Shown piece by piece: positions 1 through 8,515 of a stretch of 64,000 bases of DNA (its first letter is position 1; each line of letters begins with the position of its first letter). The position numbers and the translations under genes were made by a program. A model generated the notes under the pieces. The model was not told where the DNA came from. It searched no databases and saw only the letters and a list, made by a program, of their open reading frames with translations. Origin of the DNA: Hoeflea_A sp040932035 (GTDB lineage Bacteria; Pseudomonadota; Alphaproteobacteria; Rhizobiales; Rhizobiaceae); assembly GCF_040932035.1 (NCBI RefSeq), contig NZ_JBFRBB010000002.1, positions 558,001-622,000 of the forward strand, in the 5' to 3' direction.

Positions 1-1454
1 TGGGACTTCAAAAAACCATCACCATTATGCGTGTCATAGGTTGGTTCGGTCGAAAGCAGCGCCCGGTATCCTGAGGTCGGATTGAGTTTGTTGTCGCGTG
101 TGTCTCTGATGAGCTGTATCGGTGTTGAGATCAACAGGCTCGTAGACGGGCCGGTGGTATCCTGATAGCGCGCGTATTCGACGTTCAGGTTTATGTCGCC
201 CGTCAGCTGATCACTGAACTCGCGGGAGAGCCCGACGCTGCCACCGACCGATTGCTTTTTATACGCATCCGTATCTTGAAACTGCGCCTCGACACGGGAC
301 TGGAAACTCGTCGTCGGGCCCCACACGCCCGGTTTCGTGAATGTCGCTGCCACGTGATAGTCGAGCGATGTCGAAAAATTGGAACGACCGACGCCCGACA
401 CTGCGCCTTCAACGCGTATGGATTCTGCCCGGCCGAACAGATTCCTGTGAACCCAGAATGTTTCGGCGCCCAGGCCATCCTTGGTGGCTGCGGTCACTCC
501 GATGCCTACGGTGCGCGGTTTTCTTTCACTGACCTCGATTGATATTGCAACGGATTTGCCCGGCCCGGGTTCTTCTGCTTCTATGATTACAACGCTGTCG
601 AACACGCCAAGTCCGCGCAGCCGCTTGGCGGCATCTGTGAGCCGCTTGGGGCTGAAAACCGTCCCTTCCGGTATATTTGCCTGTTGGATGATGAAATCAG
701 GCTCAACATCCTCGGCGCCGCTCACCGTGACTTTTCCGAACACCGTCAGCGGACCCGGATCGAGGCGCAGGTCCACTTCAAGTTCGCGGTCGTTGTGATC
801 GGCAATCATCTCACGCCCGGCGATTTTGGCAAATGCATAGCCCTTGTCACGCCATGCAGCGACCAATTTCTTTTCTGCTTCAACGACCACTTCCGAGCGC
901 GCGGGCTGTCCCGCGACGACGCCATATTCCGTCAGATCGATTTGTTGTCCGTTCGTGGTTGCAGCATCGGGATTTGCAAATGTGAAGGTCGGCCCGGCAA
1001 GCACATGAATGGCCACCGTGACCTCGCCTCTGTCTAGTACAGCGTCAATAGGCACCACTTCAAAGGGATTGCCGTTGATGAGTATGTTGACCGTACCGCC
1101 ATAGTGGGCAGTCGAAAACAACGCCGCCACCAGCCGTTTTTTGTCGTTTTTGGCGCGCGTCAACAACCCGATCGTTCCGGATGGCGGCGTATCCTTTTTG
1201 GTAACCAGCAGCGAGACGTTGTCGAGTTGCTCCTTCAGTTCAGGATCGTCGACCGTCAGTCCGACCTGATAGCGAATAGGATCCGGAACATCCTCCGCCG
1301 TCTGTTCAGATTGCTTCTTTTCGCCCCAAAGGCGAATTCCGAACAGTTCAAAGGCAAATGCCGGCGTTGCGACTGGCATGGCTACGATCAGCGCCACGGC
1401 AAGGCCGCTCGCCAGGGCTCGAATTCCAGACAGGATACGCCGATCGCGGTTCAT
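1..1454 (-). CDS. tamA: TamA, outer-membrane translocation and assembly protein (5' part, cut by window edge)
   Basis: The frame opens at an ATG at 1454 and runs without a stop through the left edge, giving about 484 residues. A basic N-terminus and hydrophobic stretch ending in PAFA near residue 34 form a signal peptide. Residues about 55-310 look like three POTRA modules; the last holds the typical GLGVFDSV turn. From about residue 315 the text becomes BamA/TamA-like beta-barrel (VSERKPRTVGIGV, RNLFGRAES, RDTRDNKLNPTSG). TamA is the outer-membrane Omp85 member of the TamAB complex that helps insert autotransporters and supports envelope lipid transport. tamB would be expected just off the left end. 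A generic Omp85 family member is the only serious alternative. Confidence 0.88.
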   Translation of the reverse strand, partial: MNRDRRILSGIRALASGLAVALIVAMPVATPAFAFELFGIRLWGEKKQSEQTAEDVPDPIRYQVGLTVDDPELKEQLDNVSLLVTKKDTPPSGTIGLLTRAKNDKKRLVAALFSTAHYGGTVNILINGNPFEVVPIDAVLDRGEVTVAIHVLAGPTFTFANPDAATTNGQQIDLTEYGVVAGQPARSEVVVEAEKKLVAAWRDKGYAFAKIAGREMIADHNDRELEVDLRLDPGPLTVFGKVTVSGAEDVEPDFIIQQANIPEGTVFSPKRLTDAAKRLRGLGVFDSVVIIEAEEPGPGKSVAISIEVSERKPRTVGIGVTAATKDGLGAETFWVHRNLFGRAESIRVEGAVSGVGRSNFSTSLDYHVAATFTKPGVWGPTTSFQSRVEAQFQDTDAYKKQSVGGSVGLSREFSDQLTGDINLNVEYARYQDTTGPSTSLLISTPIQLIRDTRDNKLNPTSGYRALLSTEPTYDTHNGDGFLKS

Positions 1455-1797
1455 GCGTTGTCTGGCAGGATCAGCCGGGCCGGAAAGCAGTTTCAACCCG
1501 AAGCTGCCATTGTTCCCCAAAAGTGCCAAAGCTTGCCTGCACCACCCTTCCCTACACGAGACGAATCTTGCCACACCAACTTACGCGGCAAACTGTCAAA
1601 TTTCACCCCGGAAGAGGCACTGCGGCCAGAGTTCCGGAACGCTATACACATCCGAACCGGGCACACATGCACCCGCAACTTGTGTTGGCTACAAATGATA
1701 GGCCCCAATCCTCACCAAATTCTAACGAATTTGGCAGCTCATTGTTAACCCAATCAGGTGCAAAAATCGAGCGGCCGCAATGATTGTGCAGTAACGT
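1455..1797. other. Intergenic region upstream of tamA
   Basis: This 343-base gap lies between the tamA start and the stop of the PoxB-like gene, both on the minus strand. I see no convincing gene in it. It holds a perfect 8-bp-arm inverted repeat at 1715-1734, listed separately, and presumably the tamA promoter. Confidence 0.6.
1715..1734. promoter_or_regulatory. Perfect inverted repeat (possible operator)
   Basis: The 20 bases CCAAATTCTAACGAATTTGG have 8-bp arms around TAAC. There is no T-run next to it on either strand, so it looks more like a protein-binding dyad than a terminator. It lies 260 bases upstream of the tamA start and 64 bases downstream of the PoxB-like stop. Function is unknown. 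Confidence 0.4.
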
Positions 1798-3546
1798 TTA
1801 AAGCACGGATTTTAATTCGTCTTTCCAGTTGTCCCACTGGGTGTGATCGCCCTTCAGGCCGAGTATGCCCTCCTTGATCTTGACCATGCCGAATCCCCAG
1901 GCCTGCTCGATCGTCACATGCGGGGGCATGACAAACTCACCGGCCGAGACAATGGCGTCGATCAGGAAGGGTTTATCGGAACTGCATGCCGCCTCGATAG
2001 CCGGCATTATCTCTTCAGCCTTCTCAACACGGACACCGTCGCCGCCGCAGGATTTGGCGTAGGCCGCAAAATCCGGATTTACCAGATGCGTAGCTTCAGC
2101 GTTATAGGCGTATCCACCGACTTCCATTTCCATTTTGACGAAGCCAAGCTCGCTGTTGTTGAAAACAACAACCTTCAACGGCCAGTCATATCGAACGGCG
2201 GTGACAAAGTCCTGCATCGCCATGCCAAAGCCGCCATCGCCGCAAAGCGCCCAGACCTGGCGTTTCGGATCGCAAGCAATCGCCCCCAGTCCCGTTGGGA
2301 AGCCGGATCCGAGGGAGCCGTGATTGAAGGAACCGACCAGCCTGCGCCCGCCCTTGAGCCGCATTTGCCGGGCAATCCATACAGTGCATTCGCCGACATC
2401 CGAGGCAATGACCGCATCATCCGACGCATTGTCCGACACTGCCTTGGCAATGAGCTGCGGGTGAAGCGGCTCGCTGACACGCTCAAGCGAACCGTCCTTG
2501 TCCATGTGATCCAGCCAGCCCATTGCGCGCTTCTTTTGCCGGTTGAGGTAGGAAGCGTCGGATTTGTCCTTAACCAGCGGCGCCAGAAGCTCTACAGTTT
2601 CCTTGACCGTGCCGACCAGCCCGACCGTAACTGAGGCCCTGCGTCCGACATTTTCCACGCGGCTGTCGACCTGAATGATCTCCGGTCCGTCGGGTAGGAA
2701 CCATTCATAGGGAAAATCAGTGCCGAGCATGACCAGCACATCGCAATCGCGTACTGCGTGATAACCACCCGGATTGCCGATAAGACCGGTCATTCCAACC
2801 ACCGGGCCGTCATCATAGTCGAAAATGTCCTTTCCCTTGAGCGTATGAGCGATCGGGGCATTGATGCGCTTGGCAAGGTTTACAATTGTATCCTTAGCCT
2901 CGCGGCAGCCGACACCGCAGAAGAAGGCCACTTTTTTTCCTTTGTTGATGAGGTCGGCGGCGCGCTCGATCTCGGATTGAGGCGGAATGACCGACGATGG
3001 CTGGGTCACGATATGATATCGGGACCTCAAATTGGGCACAGCCTCTCCCGACACGTCAATGGGCAACTCGATGCGCACGACTTCCCGATCTATCAGGGCT
3101 CTTTGAATGGCGATCTGAGCAAGCCGTGGCATTTGTTCTGCCGAGTTGATGATGGCCTGAAACGCGCAAACATCGTCGAACATCTTTTCCAGATCGACCT
3201 CCTGGTGATAGTTCGTGCTGCGTTCCTTGTGTCCGATCTGGCCGGTTATGGCCACGACGCCTGCGCCTTCTCTCTTGGCGCTGTAGAGACCGTTGATCAA
3301 ATGAAGAGCGCCCGGGCCGACCGTACCCGCGCAAACGCCGATACCGCCTGACAATGTGGCCTGGCTATAGGCTGCATAGGCGGCGTTCTCCTCATGCCTG
3401 ACGCCGATCCATTTGAAGCGTCCATCCTGGCGCATGGCTTCCAGAAGTGGGTTGAGGGCATCCCCGGTTACGCCGAAGATCTTGCGCACCCCAACTGCAT
3501 GAAGGTTTTCCAGCAGAACTTCGCAAACGTTTTTCTTGGATGCCAT
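1798..3546 (-). CDS. ThDP-dependent pyruvate oxidase/dehydrogenase (PoxB-like)
   Basis: A 582-residue thiamine diphosphate enzyme of the acetolactate synthase/pyruvate oxidase superfamily, close in length to E. coli PoxB (572). The N-terminal ThDP domain has IFGVTGDALN and the catalytic-Glu motif RHEENAAYAAYSQ near residue 50, followed by CAGTVGPGALHLINGL. The ThDP/Mg signature GDGGFGMAMQ begins near residue 436 and ends at VVFNN. The likely reaction is oxidative decarboxylation of pyruvate to acetate and CO2 with electrons passed to FAD and quinone. The C-terminus (KEGILGLKGD) does not clearly show the PoxB membrane-binding helix, so another 2-oxo-acid substrate is possible. Transcribed alone, divergent from the HIT gene. 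Confidence 0.78.
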   Translation of the reverse strand: MASKKNVCEVLLENLHAVGVRKIFGVTGDALNPLLEAMRQDGRFKWIGVRHEENAAYAAYSQATLSGGIGVCAGTVGPGALHLINGLYSAKREGAGVVAITGQIGHKERSTNYHQEVDLEKMFDDVCAFQAIINSAEQMPRLAQIAIQRALIDREVVRIELPIDVSGEAVPNLRSRYHIVTQPSSVIPPQSEIERAADLINKGKKVAFFCGVGCREAKDTIVNLAKRINAPIAHTLKGKDIFDYDDGPVVGMTGLIGNPGGYHAVRDCDVLVMLGTDFPYEWFLPDGPEIIQVDSRVENVGRRASVTVGLVGTVKETVELLAPLVKDKSDASYLNRQKKRAMGWLDHMDKDGSLERVSEPLHPQLIAKAVSDNASDDAVIASDVGECTVWIARQMRLKGGRRLVGSFNHGSLGSGFPTGLGAIACDPKRQVWALCGDGGFGMAMQDFVTAVRYDWPLKVVVFNNSELGFVKMEMEVGGYAYNAEATHLVNPDFAAYAKSCGGDGVRVEKAEEIMPAIEAACSSDKPFLIDAIVSAGEFVMPPHVTIEQAWGFGMVKIKEGILGLKGDHTQWDNWKDELKSVL

Positions 3547-3837
3547 GATTTTCTCCCGTTGATTGCCTCAGCAATGCCTCCGGCGCGTTGCAGGCAACTC
3601 GCTTGCAACCGGTGATCGCGTTGATTCTTTCAGCTCTATCGTATCTTCGACAGGGTTTAATCAAGCTTGCAAGTGTTTTTGTCGTTCCTGCGGGCGACAC
3701 TTCTTTGGCTGCCGCCACCGCCAATATGGTCACGGCAGCCGGCCTGATGCCGCTTGACGGAACAGTTCCCAGCAGGCAATCGTTGCCGTGGCCGCAAATT
3801 GACGCGGCAACGCAAAATGCATGAATGGGGATCGACG

Positions 3838-4266
3838 ATGACGCAGATGGCGGCCTATGACAACGACAACATATTCGCCAAAATCCTTCGAGGCGATATG
3901 CCTTGCCACAAGGTCTATGAGGATACCGAGACCTTTGCATTCATGGACATCATGCCAAGGGGCGAAGGCCACTGCCTGGTCATTCCCAAGGCCGCCGCGC
4001 GAAACATTCTCGATGTTGAAGCAAACGATCTGGCGAGCGTCATAGCCACGACACAACGCCTGTCAAAGGCCGTGGTCAAGGCATTTGACGCCGACGGCGT
4101 GACCATTCATCAATTCAACGAGCCCGCCGGCGGGCAACTGGTTTATCACCTGCACTTCCACATCATCCCGCGATTTGAGGGCATCAAGCTGAAGCCGCAC
4201 TCCGGCGATATGGAAGATCCAGAAATTTTGAAAGCCAATGCGGAAAAAATCCGTCAGGCACTATAG
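3838..4266 (+). CDS. HIT family nucleotide hydrolase
   Basis: A 142-residue histidine-triad protein. The HIT motif HLHFHIIPR lies near residue 100, preceded by QFNEPAGGQLVYH, and the N-terminus has the usual IFAKILRGDMPCHKVYED. These enzymes hydrolyse purine nucleoside phosphoramidates, AMP-lysine and related adducts in the cytoplasm. The ATG at 3838 was chosen because the family begins about ten residues before IFAKI; the frame stays open back to 3754, but the extra 28 residues look non-coding. A hairpin follows at 4303-4326. The exact substrate cannot be told. Confidence 0.9.
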   Translation: MTQMAAYDNDNIFAKILRGDMPCHKVYEDTETFAFMDIMPRGEGHCLVIPKAAARNILDVEANDLASVIATTQRLSKAVVKAFDADGVTIHQFNEPAGGQLVYHLHFHIIPRFEGIKLKPHSGDMEDPEILKANAEKIRQAL

Positions 4267-4302
4267 CGATCTTTGTGAAAACCTTGCCGCGGCGCAAAAA
4301 CA

Positions 4303-4326
4303 AAAGGCGACCCGCAGGCCGCCTTT
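4303..4326. terminator. Hairpin between convergent HIT and CBS genes
   Basis: AAAGGCG at 4303-4309 pairs with CGCCTTT at 4320-4326 with a further two G-C pairs inside. The A- and T-rich outer ends suit a bidirectional Rho-independent terminator serving the HIT gene (plus) and the CBS gene (minus), whose stops flank it. Confidence 0.65.
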
Positions 4327-4356
4327 GATGTTACTCGTGATTTTCGGGTTTGCGAT

Positions 4357-4785
4357 TCAGCTTGCAATATAAGCCTTGATTTCTTCCGCTTCGCGCTCGA
4401 CCTGCTCAATCCGCATGCGAACAACGTCACCGATGGAGATTATTCCGCCGATTTTACCTTCAACTTCAACCGGAAGGTGCCTGAAGCGCCCTTCAGTCAT
4501 CATTTCCATCAGCCGGTTGACCGAAAAGGTCTCGTCACAAACCTTCACCTTCGATGTCATGACCGAGGAAACCTTGTTGTCCAGCACAGCCGGACCGTTC
4601 TCCGCCAGGGCGCGCACTATATCGCGCTCGGACAAGATACCGCATATCTTGTCAGCCGAATCCACAACGACGATTGCACCAATCTTGTGCACTGAAAGCT
4701 GCTTGCCGGCTTCCGCGACCGTAATGTCCGGCCCCACGGTAAACACATCCCGACCTTTTTGATCCAAAATAGCTTTAACTGTCAT
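4357..4785 (-). CDS. Tandem CBS-domain protein
   Basis: A 142-residue stand-alone CBS pair (Bateman module). CBS1 covers about residues 8-65 (VTGPDITVAEAGKQLS-type start, VVDSADKICGILSERDIVRAL) and CBS2 about residues 75-130 (TSKVKVCDETFSV, RHLPVEVEGKIGGIISIGDVV). Such proteins bind adenine nucleotides and act as energy or redox sensors on partner proteins, which are not evident here. The start is well placed, with AGGAGG eight bases upstream. Single gene, convergent with the HIT gene. Confidence 0.88.
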   Translation of the reverse strand: MTVKAILDQKGRDVFTVGPDITVAEAGKQLSVHKIGAIVVVDSADKICGILSERDIVRALAENGPAVLDNKVSSVMTSKVKVCDETFSVNRLMEMMTEGRFRHLPVEVEGKIGGIISIGDVVRMRIEQVEREAEEIKAYIAS

Positions 4786-5086
4786 CGTGACCTCCTTTTG
4801 CCGAGGACGCAGTCACCCAAACACGCAATGCCTGCGAAATCTGCGCGCTCGCCATTCCTCGAAACACATGGTGCGCGGGTTGATTGTGAATTGCAAGCGC
4901 AACCCGCACTCCAATGTTGGTGCATGTGGCTTATTCTTACGTGTAGCTGTGGATAAAAATACCATCAAGAAATAGCTTTAAAAATCTGTAATTACTAAAT
5001 AATTTTGATTCTGACCGCCACAGGTAAATGGGAAGGCAAATCGTGCCGATTCCATCCTTCCTCTACATATAGCGTCCATTTCCAGC
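4786..5086. other. Intergenic region, no gene seen
   Basis: About 300 bases between the CBS start and the rhomboid stop, both on the minus strand. It contains the CBS ribosome-binding site and presumably its promoter. It turns A+T-rich near 4930-5000, and I see no convincing hairpin, repeat or coding sequence. Confidence 0.5.
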
Positions 5087-5830
5087 CTATGTAGGCCCTG
5101 GCCGGTCAAACAGCGGAAAGAGAAAAAAGCCGAATAGAAATCCGCCGATATGCGCTTCCCACGCAATTTGCGCACCTTCTTCTGCACCGGCAGCAAGTCC
5201 AAATGCAGCCAGCGCATTAATGCCAAACCAGATCGCTACATAGGTGATTACGGTGCGGTTCATCATTGCCTGTTGCAGGGTCAGGCGGGGCAGCAAATGC
5301 GCATGTAAGCGGTCAAATCGGCCGTTCATCGGAAATGCGAAACGCGCCGCAGCCCCCATGAGCCCGGAAACCACGCCGGATGCACCGATCATCGGTATAT
5401 TGCTGCCCTGATTGGCAGCCCAGTAGAGTGCGGCCGAGCATATGGACGAAAGAACCCAGAATATCAAAAACTTACCGGTGCCTATTCGCCTTGCGACCAC
5501 CGCACCGAACGCCATCAGCCAGATCGAATTGACGATCAGATGAGCAAAACCGCCGTGCAATACCGAATATGTGACAGGTGTCCACAGCCAGGCGTAGCTC
5601 TGCTCTGAAGCCGCAAGAGAGTATCTGAGCGGGATAAAACCACCCTCGATCAGAACCTGATAGTCCTGCAGGCGGCTCAACAGAAAATCGCGGCCGAGTT
5701 GAAGCAGCCACATAAGTGCGAGCATCCAGGTGATTACCGACGGCAAATTAAACATCGGCTGCCGTGCCCGGCGGGCATTTCCCCAGGCATTCGTGCCGCT
5801 TGAACCGTCGGAACCGTGATCGCCTGTCAT
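5087..5830 (-). CDS. Rhomboid family intramembrane serine protease
   Basis: A 247-residue polytopic membrane protein. The catalytic serine sits in GASGVVSG (Ser about 151) and the partner histidine in WEAHIGGFLFG (His about 227). The supporting HGGFAHLIVNSIWL motif is near residue 92-105. Six or so hydrophobic helices are visible, the first at about residues 28-48 after a hydrophilic Gly/Ser-rich N-terminus. Rhomboids cleave single-span membrane proteins within or near the bilayer; the substrate is unknown. Monocistronic; the strong terminator of a candidate non-coding RNA lies 60 bases upstream on the same strand. Confidence 0.9.
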   Translation of the reverse strand: MTGDHGSDGSSGTNAWGNARRARQPMFNLPSVITWMLALMWLLQLGRDFLLSRLQDYQVLIEGGFIPLRYSLAASEQSYAWLWTPVTYSVLHGGFAHLIVNSIWLMAFGAVVARRIGTGKFLIFWVLSSICSAALYWAANQGSNIPMIGASGVVSGLMGAAARFAFPMNGRFDRLHAHLLPRLTLQQAMMNRTVITYVAIWFGINALAAFGLAAGAEEGAQIAWEAHIGGFLFGFFLFPLFDRPGPT

Positions 5831-5883
5831 GAAAGCGCCTTTCCTGCTCTACAACCGATTGTCTCATATATCAGCGGCAGGCA

Positions 5884-5919
5884 AAAAAGAAGCCGTTTGA
5901 CAATGCTGTCAAACGGCTT
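5884..5919 (-). terminator. Intrinsic terminator of the candidate small RNA
   Basis: Perfect inverted repeat AGCCGTTTGACA/TGTCAAACGGCT with a 4-base loop, followed on the minus strand by a T-rich run. It is one of the strongest terminators in the window by appearance. Confidence 0.8.
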
Positions 5920-6035
5920 TGGTCGGGCCCCACCCGAACCTGAGTCTGTGCTGTGATGCTGCTGAATGCAGCCAGTGAAGTGTTGTCCCACCTATGCCAC
6001 AGCCCATGTGGCCGGGCAACGTAAAGCAGTTGTTA
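5884..6035 (-). ncRNA. Candidate small RNA ending in a strong intrinsic terminator
   Basis: On the minus strand a perfect 12-bp hairpin (arms 5891-5902 and 5907-5918, loop of four) is followed by CTTCTTTTTT. No minus-strand gene precedes it before the PilZ gene on the other strand, so the terminated transcript appears non-coding. A promoter-like pair lies upstream: TTGCGA (6064-6069, minus) and CATAAT (6042-6047, minus) with 16-base spacing, which would start transcription near 6035 and give about 150 nt. The body has GC-rich complementary segments and an inner GCTG-CATT-CAGC hairpin. I cannot assign it to a known family. Confidence 0.45.
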
Positions 6036-6168
6036 ACCTTAATTATGAAATCCGATCCCCGCATCGCAAATCGCAACCATGCGTTGTCTTTTTCCAGTCC
6101 AATTGCATGGGAAAATTCCTAAATAGTTAGGCCGGCTGATTACCGCTTGTTAACCAGAACAGCCTATT

Positions 6169-6816
6169 GTGAAAGGACAATTTAAAGGATCGGATTTTAG
6201 CCACATGCATTTTGCAAAAGGATCGGCACAGGCGCTGTTGACGGAACCGGAAGATGACACGACATATCAAAATGTTGTCGTCAATTTGCACGGCCGGCTG
6301 ATGTGTGCGGATTTCACCGAATATGAATGCGTGGCGGTGGCAATGTCCCCAGGCGAGGTGCAGTTCAAAAGTGCAGCTCTGCCGCGAATCACCGAACGGA
6401 TTGTTTCCTATATCGATCATATCGGCCGCATCGAAGGCAAAATCACGGAAATGCTGGATGACGGCTTCCGCATTGCGGTAAGCGCGACGGACAGGAAGCG
6501 CCAGAAGCTTGCTGCCCAATTGACCTGGTTTGCAAACCGCAACGAGCTCGGGCTGCCGGAAGACCGCCGCCACGAGCGGATCGTGCCGCGCAATCCAAAT
6601 GCTGAAATCAGGCTGGCGGACGGAGACACGTATCCGTGCCGCATCGTCGATCTATCCATGTCCGGCGCGGCTCTCGAATTGGAAGTCCGTCCGGAAATGG
6701 GCGCTCAGGTGATACTTGGAACCATGCGCGCACGCGTCGTAAGGCATTTCGACGACGGTGTTGCCATCGAGTTCGCAACCATCCAACCACCCGACGCGCT
6801 GGAAAACTTTATCTAG
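6169..6816 (+). CDS. PilZ domain protein
   Basis: A 215-residue soluble protein whose C-terminal half is a PilZ domain. The c-di-GMP motif RRHERIVPR is at about residues 133-141 and DLSMSGAALE at 161-170. The N-terminal half (YQNVVVNLHGRL through FKSAAL) resembles a degenerate second PilZ fold without the arginine motif. It probably reads c-di-GMP to control motility or surface polysaccharide; no partner gene is adjacent. The start is uncertain: GTG at 6169 gives the longest frame, and the ATG at 6205 gives a plausible 203-residue form. Neither has a strong Shine-Dalgarno. Confidence 0.82.
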   Translation: MKGQFKGSDFSHMHFAKGSAQALLTEPEDDTTYQNVVVNLHGRLMCADFTEYECVAVAMSPGEVQFKSAALPRITERIVSYIDHIGRIEGKITEMLDDGFRIAVSATDRKRQKLAAQLTWFANRNELGLPEDRRHERIVPRNPNAEIRLADGDTYPCRIVDLSMSGAALELEVRPEMGAQVILGTMRARVVRHFDDGVAIEFATIQPPDALENFI

Positions 6817-6915
6817 TCTCCAGATCAGCCGGGACCAATTAACCTGTGCGCCTTTACCGGGAAACGAGTCTGTCCGCGTATTTGGATGGACGCGCCGTGC
6901 CGCAGGACGGGCGCC

Positions 6916-7551
6916 CTAGGTCCTCTCACGCTGAAACAGGCAGAAGCGGAATGCCTGTTCCTTGCCCGACGGCGTGAGATGCGTTTCATCGCGCTTTTCG
7001 AGCAATTTGAACTCCGCGCCCAACAGTTTGCCGAGGCTCGTCTCATCATGCTGAACGATATCGAGGCCACTGCAGCGGCGCGGTCCACCGGGTGCAAATC
7101 CGCTTATGATTGCCCACCCGCCAGGTTCGACGGCCTTCTTTAGCGTTTTTACATATCGCGCCTGATCAGCCGGATCGGTCAGGAAATGCAGGACGGCTCG
7201 GTCATGCCACAGACGATATCGCCGCATTGGCTGCCAGGTCGTCACATCAGCAACGACCCATTCAACGCCGGCGGCACGTTTTTTTCCCAACCGTCTTCTT
7301 GATTGTTCGAGGCCCGTTGAGGCCACATCAACGACCGTGAGGTCGCCAAAGCCATCATCCAAAAGGTGATCGATCAGGGTCGAGGCTCCACCACCGACGT
7401 CGACAATTGGTTCATCGCGGCCGAGGCCCGTATGCCGAATCAGGCTCAGTGAACATTGCGGGCTTGACTGAAACCAGCTGACATCTTCTGCCGGCGTATT
7501 CGCATACGCAGCCTCCCAATGGGCACTGAGATCTTTTTCTGTTTTATCCAT
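6916..7551 (-). CDS. Class I SAM-dependent methyltransferase
   Basis: A 211-residue protein with the Rossmann SAM-binding motif PIVDVGGGASTLIDHL near residue 48 and the acidic residue at LTVVDVA on strand two; VVADVTTW and WHDRAVLHFLTD follow. The N-terminus HWEAAYANTPAEDVSWFQ is typical of a small family of alphaproteobacterial methyltransferases related to thiopurine/tellurite methyltransferases. ATG 7551 was chosen because the upstream extension to 7626 is Cys/Arg-rich and unlike the family. The substrate is unknown. Monocistronic, divergent from the transglutaminase-like gene. Confidence 0.82.
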   Translation of the reverse strand: MDKTEKDLSAHWEAAYANTPAEDVSWFQSSPQCSLSLIRHTGLGRDEPIVDVGGGASTLIDHLLDDGFGDLTVVDVASTGLEQSRRRLGKKRAAGVEWVVADVTTWQPMRRYRLWHDRAVLHFLTDPADQARYVKTLKKAVEPGGWAIISGFAPGGPRRCSGLDIVQHDETSLGKLLGAEFKLLEKRDETHLTPSGKEQAFRFCLFQRERT

Positions 7552-7684
7552 GGCGCGGTTCCCTGCCGTCTGTATCCCAAAAAGGTGGCAACGCCGGCAG
7601 GTGTATACAACGCGGCGGATGGACACAGGCGGGATTCCCGCACGATAGCAAAACCCGGAAAATTTGCTTCAAGTTTTATACAAT

Positions 7685-7720
7685 TTTTATTCTTATTTTA
7701 TATTGATTTTATTCTTATTT
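7685..7720. promoter_or_regulatory. AT-rich leader with a 14-bp direct repeat
   Basis: TTTTATTCTTATTT occurs at 7685-7698 and again at 7707-7720, a 22-base period, close to two helical turns. It lies in about 100 bases (7671-7770) with only about 17% G+C, upstream of the transglutaminase-like gene and of the divergent methyltransferase gene. It may be a binding site for an AT-binding silencer of the MucR/Ros or H-NS-like type, or simply an A+T-rich promoter. Confidence 0.45.
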
Positions 7721-7825
7721 ATCTCAACTATATCAATCATTTGTACTTAGTTATATTGTTATTATTTGCGCGATGTAAAAACTTAGATGTCATTGTCCCT
7801 CCCACAGAGACGGGGAGACAAAGAC

Positions 7826-8431
7826 ATGAAAACAAGAGCATATTTGAAGGGTGTGCTTGTGTGTGCGCTGTTTACGCTGCCGATTGAAGCGCAGGCCAAC
7901 GCCTCCAACATGACGACACTGGGTGTTACCAGCCAGCCGGTCGGGCACTACAATTTTTGTCGGGCCAATCCGGACGAATGCAATCAGCGTTCCCGCAAAT
8001 CCCGGCCTATGAAATTGACCAGGAAAGCCTGGCGGAAAATCCTGGAAGTCAACTATGCCGTCAACCAGGCGATCAGGCCGCAGACCGACATGGAGATTTT
8101 CGGCGTCGAAGAGCTATGGGCCTATCCCAAGTCCGTGGGTGACTGTGAAGACTATGTGCTGCTGAAAAGGCAGCGCCTCATGGATGCCGGATTGAAACCC
8201 TCCGATCTTCTTATCACGGTCGTGCGCCAGCCTGACGGTTCTGGTCACGCTGTGCTGACCGTTCGCACGGATCTTGGCGACTATATTCTGGACAATATGC
8301 GCGACAAGGTGCTGCTCTGGTCGGATACGGAATACACATTCCTCAAGCGACAATCGTCACGTCATTCAGGCAAATGGACCAGACTGAAGCAGAGCAGGCC
8401 CACCACGGTCGGCAGCATCAGGGATAACTAA
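7826..8431 (+). CDS. Secreted transglutaminase-like cysteine protease (BTLCP family)
   Basis: A 201-residue exported protein with a signal peptide (MKTRAYLKGVLVCALFTLP, cleavage near QANA). The mature part carries the bacterial transglutaminase-like Cys-His-Asp triad: Cys in VGDCEDYVLLK, His in GSGHAVLTV, Asp in DYILDNM. The family is common and often multi-copy in Rhizobiales and is related to LapG-type periplasmic proteases, but the substrate is generally unknown. ATG 7826 has GGGGAG about ten bases upstream and makes a clean signal peptide. Its long AT-rich leader with a direct repeat is unusual for this window. Confidence 0.88.
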   Translation: MKTRAYLKGVLVCALFTLPIEAQANASNMTTLGVTSQPVGHYNFCRANPDECNQRSRKSRPMKLTRKAWRKILEVNYAVNQAIRPQTDMEIFGVEELWAYPKSVGDCEDYVLLKRQRLMDAGLKPSDLLITVVRQPDGSGHAVLTVRTDLGDYILDNMRDKVLLWSDTEYTFLKRQSSRHSGKWTRLKQSRPTTVGSIRDN

Positions 8432-8515
8432 ATTGCCGTTGGCGTATCGGCGACGGGCGGTGCGCACGAAATATCGGCATCAAATGCAGTTCGGTTGCGG
8501 GGCACGCAAACAGTA

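Noticed and set aside
5884..6035. Identity of the sRNA candidate as 6S RNA or SRP RNA
   Set aside because: The closing stem expected for 6S does not pair well, the folate cyclo-ligase neighbour is missing, and the conserved SRP GGAAGGAAGCA core is absent.
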